From the NCBI RefSeq assembly GCF_964340395.1, contig NC_135563.1, positions 21,100,151-21,164,150 on the forward strand: 64,000 bases of DNA. The letters run 5' to 3'. Both the position numbers and the translations under genes were made by a program. The notes below the pieces were generated by a model. That model had not been told where the DNA came from. It saw only the letters and a program-made list of their open reading frames with translations, and did not search any database. This DNA is from Glandiceps talaboti. Taxonomy: Eukaryota; Hemichordata; Enteropneusta; Spengelidae. Shown here piece after piece: positions 9,483-21,493 of this stretch (the first letter of the stretch is position 1; each line of letters opens with the position of its first letter).

Positions 9483-12400
9483 GTAGGAAAGATTAAACGA
9501 GGATTTTGATAAAATGGACAATATAAACGGATTTGTCGTACACGTCAACGACAGTATAGTTGTGACTAGTGTAAACGAAGTGTGACACTGGTAGTGATTT
9601 GTTTGTGGTCAAATTTAGTGGAATAATATCCGATTTCATGGCGACTGCAAGCTTGACACAGGGGTAAATCGTATTTACAAGCCTTACACAAATGTAATAT
9701 TTAGTTTGGCAAAAAGTGTGTGAACGATAACGCTACCATGATGTTTTGACTGCTGCAACAAATACAACCTTCAACCTCCATGAATAAGGCATCATTCAAC
9801 AAATTGTATCTGCAACAAATTGTAGCTTTGTTTTTATTTGAAATAATTTTTTATTCTTTTTTATACATCATTTTGTGTTTCTCAACATTTTTCGTTTTAC
9901 TTTTTATTTTCTTATGGGGTTTGCAAAGAATTGTTTTGTTTTTTTCTAGCGGAGGACCGAGAGTGACGGAGTGACCTCTGCAGTTTATAACAATGTACCC
10001 GTACACGATTTTTTTTCATAATGATGATAATGTCATGTTAATATTGTTAACTTGTGTATTCTATTGATGTTTATAATGGAGTACATATTGTCTATTTACA
10101 ACAGATTATTGCTATACATCCAATTGTCTTACTTTCAACATTTCTGATATGTCACTTCTGTGTCATATATGGGCGTTGGTTTGGCTAATCATTTACACAT
10201 GATTGATTTAATTTTACATCAATGATCAAATGCCACACCACTAAACTCAAGTGGTACGATCAAGTGTTCACACACAAGTCAGTAAAATGTGGACTCCATG
10301 GCTTACAATTCATGTACAACAATTTCCAATGCTATCCAGTCACATTAATATAGACAGTGAAACAGTGAAAATGATCACAGTTGCTTGAGCTAATATTCTA
10401 TTCAGAATTCAAGGATGGTGATAATTTACAAAATAATGGCATTATTTGTTATTTAGGAATATTCCAAAAAAAACACTGGTGAAAGATTTAAAAAAAATAA
10501 TTTTAAGTAACTAATAATGTCATTATTTTGTATCCTGATCATCCTCGAATACAATATTATTAGTATTAGCTCACAAGCAACTGTGGAAAATAATGCATTG
10601 TGTTGGTTTGTGTGACTGATATTTTCATTTCATCTGTGTCCATTAGGTATTCAAAACATATGGAATCTCTTGAAAGAATATGGCTGCAGTTTTGCAGGCC
10701 TTTCAGTATTTGATCAAGGATTCATGCCACTATTTAGCTGTAATAAGTCAATCATTCCAGGGTTTACACCCATTTTGAGTGCAAACCCCCTGCAGAATGA
10801 TAAAAGCTTAAACAATTAAAAAATGATGCTACAGTTATTGCAGCTAGCCAGTATTTATATCAACATGTTTTAATGAAAATACAATCATGTTATTATTGCA
10901 TTTGTGCTATAAAGTCTCTTTGTACATGTAAACTTGACTATGCATTTTTTTAATATAAAATATTGATGCCTTTCTTATCTCAGGGAGAGTATGAGGAATG
11001 AGATTGGATCTCGTCTGGTGTCAGCTCTTGAAAGATTAGAGACTATATGGGATGAGATAGGTATAGCAGAAGCTCAGAGGCATGAAAGGAAGCAAGTTGT
11101 CATGCATCATTTAGGAGCACTACTTGATGAAATGGTGTCAGAAGAAGAAGACATGAAGAAAAAGTTGTTGAAAAGTGTTGAATCATGTAGTCAAGAATTA
11201 TTGAAATTATGTTTGGAACTGTCTTTACCCCAGTTTGAGGTAAGTTGTCATTTACATAATGGTTCCAGTAAGAGTTTCTTGATTGCTAGACTTATAGATC
11301 CTGGAGTACTATAGTAAGTGTCTATGCTAGACTGTAATATACATGTCTCACTGTCACAATGTACTCCACATACATTCTGCTTGGAGTTAGCCGAACATGT
11401 TGAGCACTGCAAACAACATATTACAGTCTGCACTGTAGGATTGTCTATCATTTATATTTTGGGTCCACTGTACCTCCCTCTGCACTCACATTGTACAAAG
11501 CGATACTATGTTGGGAGGCCAATACCTGACATATGCATGTGTGAAGAACACATTGAAGGTAGATATGAAATACAGTCAAATGAATGTGTATTTGCAATCA
11601 TCGCATAATACACAGTACACATATTTGCACTCATTCATTTTTAGTTCTGTGGTTCTACAGTCTACCTCATCTGGAATGGATCTTTGATAGATTTCAAATC
11701 ACATGTCGTAAGTGACAGGGGATTGACAAATGATGTAAAATGTACAAATTTCTTTGTATGGTATAGGTATGAGTGCAAATACTGTTTTGAGTTACTGAGT
11801 GAAAACTCAGTTTAATAGTGGCAATTGTTGTGTGGCAAGATGTGTAACTGATACGATTATTACCTTTTGGTTATAACAGGAGTCAGAATGCTGTCTGAAC
11901 AAGTCTCGTACGAGTATATATTTTGTATAGCCTACTAATTATGATATAAATTTGGACACATTTGTCCTTATGTGGTGGCTGGCCAGTTTTAAAATTTATC
12001 ACTAAAATACATCTTGGCCACATCAAGACACCCTGTTATCACCCCAATTAAAATACAGGAACTCATGGCAAGTTGTGAATTAATTCTGTAACTATAGTAT
12101 CATGTGTAAAATATTGCAGCATGTATTGTGTATATACACATGTAATGTTCTATTGTTAATTGATCATCATATTCAATATGAAGTAATTATTCTGATTTAA
12201 TGTCATCCAAACAGCCAGAGGACGACGTAACCGTTCTTCAGTTGGAAAAGGTGCTACGTACTAAAGTGGATACGCTAAGCAAGGAGAAACATAACAGACT
12301 ACAAAAGTTGACAGATTTGAAACAAACTGAACAACATTTATGTGATGTGTTGTGTACTACACCATATTATGTACCCACTGGTAGTGTACCAAGTCAGGAA

Positions 12401-15400
12401 CAACTAGAAACACTACAAGAACACATTGACACTCTCAAAGCTGAAAAGGTAAAAATAATGTACAAGGACAACAACCCAAAACCCTCGACCAATGAACTTT
12501 TTTTCTTGTGCTATTCTTTTACATACTGTGCATAAAAATTATGGTTTGGTTGTTCTTGTTTATCATAAAATTATCTTTATTCAGGGTAAAACTCAATAAG
12601 CGGCACAAACAACACACAACTGGAGAGTCAGATTCTCTCTATTGAGGCACTCATATTGCTATCAATTACACACCTTTTACATTTCTTTGTTTGCTACATC
12701 CACAATAAAACTGTTTATTACTGGTATTAATATCTGCTCACAAAGTGAGAATTGGACACCACACCAATTTTATAATCTTAGCAAAGAGATATAAAATGTA
12801 GGTCCTCTTGGTGAAGTGAAGTGGTGAACACAATTCATGTTGTATGATTTGTAATATCAGGTTTATGCAAAGTTGAAATTGGCAAAGACAAGCAAATATA
12901 GGACAGTACAATATAGTTGATGAGTCTTGGAACCATGAAAAGCATATCCTCCAAGCAAATATCAATTTACACCAGATTTCTCATTCATACAAAGGACTTT
13001 AACAAACAAACATTCAATTTCAATCATGGAAGATTTTTATGTTCATATATATATTTTTGTATCCATGTCATACATATATTTATGTCCTATTCAAATTTGT
13101 GTATGTCATTATTTATCTGCCAACAGGACAGTAGATATAACATCTTTACCAAGACAAAACATAATATTGTAGGCATATTAGAGGACTTGGAGCAATGTCC
13201 AAACACATCATTTGAACGGGATATTGTATGCGAAGAAGAAGACTCATTCTTGTTGTCTAATGAGAACATGGAAGCGCTGAGAGCACTTTACTCAGAGGTA
13301 AATATGTAATTGGTCTTTCTGTTCAGGGCTTGATTACACTGGAAAGTCCTTTGTGTTCCTCGAATTTGAAAGTCATGGAATGTCATGGAAAATGTAAGAA
13401 AGTCCTAAATACTTCAGGAATGAAATTGTCATTTCTGTATAATGTTTTGTTGTTTGACAAACTAACTTTCCCTTGGAACAAGTCAAAATGGCAGCCTGTT
13501 CATGAAGTGTACAACTATTTGACAAAAATAGAAAATGATGTGAGTTGACTTCAGTAACTCTCAGAAGAACATTTCTGCTACATGTGTATGAGGAAGTGCT
13601 TGACCCAGTACATGTTTCAATCTTACATGTAACTTATGGCATACTATCCATAGACCTTGATATCCCAGCACTGAATTGTCATTCTCCTGTTACTGTAAAA
13701 CACAATCATAAAATCACATTACAGGGGTATAATCACTGAAATGTTATGATTTTGAGAAGTGACTGTAGATTACTTGTGTGACTACACCAGCATATTTAGT
13801 TGTTTGAAATTGATTCTATTGTGACAAGCTATGATGCTAGAGGGGTTAATGTACATCAGTTACCTCCACAACAACATTCAGAATGTGATGGTGATCGAGC
13901 CAATATCTTACTTGATTTTGAAAGGTTGTGCCTGCATCATGTGTTACTGTTTGTTTCAGCTAAGTTGATATGTCACTTCATCTTGTATGTGTGTAATACT
14001 CTTGATTGTTCTTATTATATTTTAGCTTCAAGACAAACAGAAAGAAGTTGCCACTGTTGCAGATGGTCTCCGAGACCGAGTACAAACATTATGGGATAGG
14101 TTGCTGATTGAGCAAGCAGAAAGAGATATGTTTCTAGCTGAACACCATGGTTACAAACCAAAAGTTATTAATGCGGTCAGTTTTATACACTGTTAGTCAT
14201 TTTATACTGAATTGTACAATGACGATAACGTTGAAATCACTTTTGATGTGTTCTATTACCTGGTAAATAAGCCGTGAATCTTGATTTGTAGGCAACACTC
14301 ATAAATGATTTTTATGGATTTCCACAAATTATATTTATATGTACTTATTTACGGCAACTCAGGGGAGTGAAATATTTTAACAGAAATAACAGTGATGTGT
14401 TAGTATTCTATAATCTGTATGTACATAAACACACACACATATACACATACACACAAAACAAGCATACACATAGATACATACATACACACACACACATACA
14501 TACATGCATACATACACACACATACATACATACATACATACATACATACACACACATACATACACATACATACATACATACATACATACATACATACATA
14601 CATACATACATACATGCATGCATACATGCATACATACACATACATACATACATACATACATACATACATACATACACACACATACATACATACATACATA
14701 CATACATACATACATACATACATACATACATACATACATACATACATACATACACACATGTACACACACATACACACTCACACTCACACACATACACCAT
14801 CATATCTGTACATCAACATTCCTTTAACATGTAATGATACCTAGAGTGATATTACATCATTCAAATAGCTAACAGTTCATTTACTCCTGACTCTTTTAAC
14901 AGCTTCAAGAGGAGGTTGCACGTCTTGAGGAACTGAAAAAGCAAAACATAAAGAGAGTGATAGAGGGAATCCGCACCGAATTGGTAACATGGTGGGATAA
15001 ATGCTTCTTCAGTCGACAGCAAAGATATGAATTTACAGCAGCTTATGATGGTAATACTCTAGTACAATGCTTTCCATGATAATGAATAAAGTAGTTCTTA
15101 TACCAATGTTATATATAAATGTAATATTTTAAAATGTGTTCGTTTGGATAGTTGAGGTGATTTTTAACCAAAACAATTCTCCTTCCTGTTTACCTGTAAG
15201 ATAAATGAATATGATTAGAAAGGCAAGTTGTGTATCAGCTGTGCAATGCTGATAATGGAAGCTATATTGATGCAACCCTAACCAGCTTAGCTATGTGTTT
15301 TTTCTGCATGTGCTGTATTTCCAAAGAATGCATTATATTTAACTCAACTCCGTGTATGCAAAATGATGATCAATGTGTGTCTGTACTTCATTTCTTCTCC

Positions 15401-17427
15401 ACAGAAAACTACACAGAAGAAATCCTTGAACTTCATGACAAAGAGGTGCAGAAGTTAAAGAGTATCTATGAAAACAACAAGGAATTATTTGAAATGGTGA
15501 AGAAGAGAGAGGAAATGTGGAAAAAGATGTTGGAATTTGAGGTAAACACCGTTTTGAGTCATGCTGCCTATCCCTGCTTAGCATGGCATGATGGGATAGC
15601 TGGGAGAAATACACACTGCTTGTTACCATGGCAGCTGTGTGTTTACTTTAAATTCCAGCATTTTCACACATGATGGCTTGCTCCATGCAAAGGTTGTGCT
15701 TGGTTCATATGATTTTACCCATCTTTTGTTTCATTTTTATCTGCTATCGCCTCTGCACCTGTAGAGCTGTACAGTTTGCTTGAGTTCCCATGCATGTGTT
15801 GTGTCATGCTTTCACATAGCCAAAGTATGTCTTTGTCACAATGCAGTGTTTGGTAGGGCTGTTAATGTTTTTGTTGAGATAACTCTACTAAACACATCAT
15901 TGTGTGAATGACATATTATACACATTATATTCATGGAAACCTAAAACTGCTCTACTCATTATAAACAGCATGGTCTTAGCCTCCTAAAGCTAGCCAGTTT
16001 CCTCTCTCCATGCCCTAACATAGTATACTAGGTAGGTATAGACTCTACACAATGATGTGTGACAATGTACTAGGTAGGTATAGACTGTCTACACAACGAT
16101 GTGTGACAGTATACTAGGTAGGTATAGACTGTCTACACAACGATGTGTGACAGTATACTAGGTAGGTATAGACTGTCTACACAACAATGTGTGACAGTAT
16201 ACTAGGAAGGTATAGACTGTCTACACAACAATATGTGACAGTGTACTAGGTAGGTATAGACTGTCTACACAACGATGTGTGACAGTATACTAGGAAGGTA
16301 TAGACTGTCTACACAACAATATGTGACAGTGTACTAGGTAGGTATAGACTGTCTACACAACGATGTGTGACAGTATACTAGGTAGGTATAGACTGTCTAC
16401 ACAACGATGTGTGACAGTATACTAGGTAGGTATAGACTGTCTACACAACGATGTGTGACAGTGTACTAGGTAGGTATAGACTGTCTACACAACAATGTGT
16501 GAGAGTATACTGGGTAGGTATATAAGGTTCATGAAAAAATATCAAGATTTAGATAGATTTAATTTAAATACTGTATAATATTGTACAATGTAGTTCTAGT
16601 TACACTTTCAGTGTCCTATAGATGAATGTAGGAAATGAATACTGTGAGTGATAGCACGCCTTTTTACCCAGGCTAATGAAAACCTAACATACTGTCATGT
16701 GATTCCTCCAAGGTTTTGGAACCACAGTAACACAGAGAGATAGATAAATCTGGTAAATCTATGCATACCCTGTGTTATAATGTTGCTAGAGAACCATGGT
16801 AAAACGCTTATGGTAGATTGAAGTTATTACAATCCTAATCCTAAATGGAAACACTGATGATCATTGAGAGCTCTTCATCAAAATAACTGTGTTACAGTGT
16901 AGCAGAATAAAGAATACAGAATGAACACTGACTGTTGATAGAGGGCAGTCAACCACCTATGTTGTATCATCAGTATAGTAGTCTCTGCTCCAACCATGTA
17001 GTAATACTCTTCTACATTTACACTGTAAGATAGATATGTCAAGTTTTTTTACCCTTAGTGGTCAGATTTTGTAAAGGGGTTCGTCAGTACTTGAGGGCAC
17101 CCTGACACTCCGTACAGACTATGACCCAATTGGTGATGAGATGGATAGATAGATTTAGTGATGGTCAAAGAATGTAGGCAATGATAGACAACTATTTGTT
17201 AATATGAGCTGTCTTCTCTTCAGTCTTGGTTTTTTACTTCTGTGATAATGATTATAATATGGAAAGATATATAGATATATAGACAGATAGTAGTATGATG
17301 ATAGATAGATAGATAGATAGGTAGGTAGGTAGGTAGATAGATAGATAGATAGATAGTAGTTTGATGATAGGTAGGTATTTAGATATCAGGTAGGTAGATA
17401 GATAGATAGATAGATATAGATAGAGAG

Positions 17428-17463
<36 letters not shown>

Positions 17464-20400
17464 CAATAAAAAGATTTAGTGATGGTCACTGAATGTAGTC
17501 AATGTTATTAGTTAATGAGCAGTCTCGTCTTTCAAGCAGTCTATGTCTGTCACTGCTATGACTGGACTCTTGGCTATATGGTATGTTGGTATTGTAGTTC
17601 AAGTGATGGGCATTGTAATAGGCAATATTTGTTTGAAGCATACATACTTTGATTTGGATTGATAGTGGATGGCCAAACCTTCTTATATTGTCACAATAGT
17701 AGTACATGTACCATGCTTGTAATGTTTCTGCATCAACCCTAACCCAGCACCTATCACTTCTAAAACTTCACCCATAGCATAAGTTTGAATAATTAGATGT
17801 TATTCCTCAATATTTTTCTTCGTTCAGCCAAGAAAAACACAAGGGACGTAAGGGGTCTTTGTCACTACTTGTCGATAAGATGAAAAGTGACAACCCTCAG
17901 GTCATCAGTATTTTCTGGCTGAATGAAGGAAAATAACAATTATGCCTGTGCCAGTAATATCAATGAAAATCAGGGAAAGTCATGGCAATTTTGAACGTTT
18001 TGAGTCATATTTCGAATACAGCAGAGTGAATGATATATACATGTGCGTTGTTGTAACATAGAATGACCAGAGTGTATATTCCATATTTGTTGTTCAACTT
18101 GACTCGTGCACGGCATAATGCACCGAATTGATTGACTGAACAATAATCAATGTATATATGATGACAATTGCACAATAATATTTATCATTGATTCAGAAAA
18201 AAGCACATGATCCTAATCGATTTGCAAATAGAGGGGGTAATCTGCTGCAAGAAGAGAAAACTAGGAAGAGACTACAGAAGGAATTACCCAAAGTAAGTAC
18301 ACATAGTTTGTTTTATCCTTTATTTTCAAGACTGGTCTGGCTGCAATACAGTCCATGTACATGAAGTTGACCGTGCTTTGTATTTTATATATATATTGGT
18401 TAATGATAAAATTTGAATAAGTTTTATTATATCAAAACAATAGACATAGACAATATACAACTTGTTTCACATAAAGAACATCATGTCCAGACACTTGTCA
18501 TTCACGTGAATGGTACCTGACTATTATTCCTCTTATCATGTAATGATAGCGTGTAATGTCAAAAGTCAAGTTGTAGACAATGCAACCACAAACTGTCCTT
18601 GATTCTCTGTACAAATAAACTCTGGCTAGAGGAGTAATCCTTTGCACTGTGCCACTTGTGACCTTGCATCATGTGAACGAGATCAGTAAAGAAACTGTTG
18701 ACCTCTCTAACTAAGTATAGAATAAAGATTACATAACCTCTGATAATATTATTCCACACTGCCTTCATGAATATCATGGTTGAAAACACAATAATTGTAT
18801 TCATGTCTACAGAGTCATTCTCTTTTGTTAACAATACATAGGTCACAGGACTACAAATATATCTTGCCATTTTCTCAAACAGTACAGTACATAAATAATT
18901 GGAAAGAAACAAATATAGTATATATACAGCCTTCAATGTTCATGTAATCGGATGTTGCAATTGCTGTCATTTTGACAGGATTTCATACTGTGGGTGATTA
19001 TAGTTGACCACAAAAAGTGATGGGTGGGGTTGTGTGAAGGGAGTATCAAATCTTTGTTCAAATTCCCATCTCATGGTGCTGTATTTGGCTTTGTAAAGAT
19101 AAAATGATATTATTCGTGACTACAGCTACCACCAGTTTTGTAGTTGTGTATGTAACCAGATCTTTAGGGAATTGGTAGGTTTGAAAATATAACAAGAGGT
19201 GGTTTCTATAAAAGTTTCTTATTTGTACTTTTCCATTGTATTTGGCTGAAAAGTTTCAAACTGATTGTCATTTAGCCAGCATTGTACAATACATGAATAT
19301 GTGTTTAATATACAGGTTGAGAAAGTACTGTGTGACAAGATCAGTGGTTGGGAAGAAGAGAACAACACACAGTTCTTGGTTGATGGCTGCAGGTTTATAG
19401 ATTATGTACAGGCACAATGGGTTGCTCATGAACAGGAGAAGCAGTTGGCTAAGGAAGCAAGGGTATGTACATGGGACAGTAAAATATAGTTATGTTGAAA
19501 TGGTAAATTTGGTATGAATGTGACGTTTTGATCTTGATCATGCAATGATTTAGTTATTCAGTGTTAATGTCTCTCTGAAGTTGATGGATCAAAACGTCAC
19601 ATTCATTTCAAATTTATCATTCCAAAGAAACTATATTTTACTTAAAAACTAATGATTCTTGGAACCTTGAACAATGCAGTATTCTCTCGGATATGTACAT
19701 GCTTATTGTCTTGTCGATTCATTCACAGAGTCTGTTGTTTCTGACAATCAATTTATGGAAACTTATCAGGTCTGCACATAAGAAAGTGTGACATACGACA
19801 ATTAATTGAATTATATCACATTTAGATATTTCTTAAAGTTCAAAGAATGGTTTTTGTTTTAAATAAAAAGTTAACCATCCTTGTGTGAATATTGAACACA
19901 TATTAATAGTATTGTTACTCATGTCTAGTGGTGCCATTTTACACTAATTTTCAGGGGGTCAGACAACTAAACACTGTTGCATAACGTTTCACTGTATGCT
20001 TAAGGTTCCTCATTTGTCCAGCTTTTAAAACTTACTGTAAAAGTTGAATTATCAATTCGTAATGTAATAGTAACTACCACTAGGAAATATAAAATGATTG
20101 GCTATTTACTATTTTACACATTATTTAGTAATTGTATGATGTATTTGTAACATTTCAGTTGAAAGCCAAGGCTGTTGAGACAGAGCAAGAAATGAGGTGG
20201 GGTAGCAAGCCCAGTACACCGGTCAAAAGAAGATTTATTGGAACAACTACACCAACTAAAACACCAAAGAGATTGAGAGGGGTAAGTAGTGTCAGAATGG
20301 GGTGTGTGAGGGGGGGGGGGAGAAAGAGATTGAGAGGGGTAAGTGGTGTCAGAATGGGGTGGGGTTGGAGGGATGGGAGTATTTGATTGAGGGGGTAAGT

Positions 20401-21439
20401 GGTGTCAAAATGAGGGGGGGGGGAGGTAAATGAGATAGAGAGGGGTAAGTGGTGTCAGAATGGGGGATGGGGAGTATGAGATTTAGAGGGGTAAGTGGTG
20501 TCAGAATGGGGTGGGGTTGGAGGGTTGGGAGTATTAGATTGAGGGGGGTAAGTGGTGTCAGAATGGGGTGGGGTTGGAGGGGTGGGAGTATTAGATTGAG
20601 AGGGGTAAGTGGTGTCAGAATGGGATGTGGGGGAGTATGAACTTAAATAGATAAATAAAATGTATTTTCACATTAATCATTAATAGGAAGGAATGGATAA
20701 AGGTAATGTAATTTTTTGTAATAAAAGTTGGAAGATGAAGTAACATTTTAATCTGATTACACTGACACTTAAATAAAGTTTTGCTTGTTTTTCGTTGTGT
20801 TAGGTCAATGGAAGTGTTGCACCATCACCAAGTGGAAGACATGGTATAACACATTCTAGTATTTGTCCTTCACCAGCTAAACCAGGCAGACCTCCCAAAG
20901 CTGGCAAATCAATAGTAGTAAGTATAGTTCAACCTCCAGTTTCTAAACGAAAGATAGAACTCTCATGGCTCAATTGCAAATACTTTGAACCAGATTACAA
21001 ATCTATCCTATAAAGTATACCTACCCTCCTTCTTACACAGACCACTATACCTAGTTTTGCTAAAGAACACTTGTATGTATACTGTACATCACCTACTCTA
21101 ACCAGGTTTTGAATGAAATGAAGGAAAATGTGATACTGGAGTAAAGACCAGGTTGATGTAGCTTGTGAACAGCTCTACCTGATATGTGGAGATTATCATG
21201 TAAGACTAGCCCCTGCACTTTAAGCATTGTGTTTAAATTTGTACTATACATCACAAAGTGTGTTGTTTACATTTGTATAATCCATGTATTTCATCATGTT
21301 TTAGTAAAAACTATAGGTCTCCAACTATTATTATTCGGTTACATACAGTAATTCTACTGATTCTTAGTATCAAGGTGACCTGTCATTGACACCTAAATTG
21401 CTATTCTGCCAATTTTTCATGTGCCAAAATAAATATGTG

Positions 21440-21493
<54 letters not shown>

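Noticed and set aside
14367-14844. Long open frames on both strands
   Set aside because: They are produced entirely by the CATA/CA microsatellite in PRC1 intron 5.
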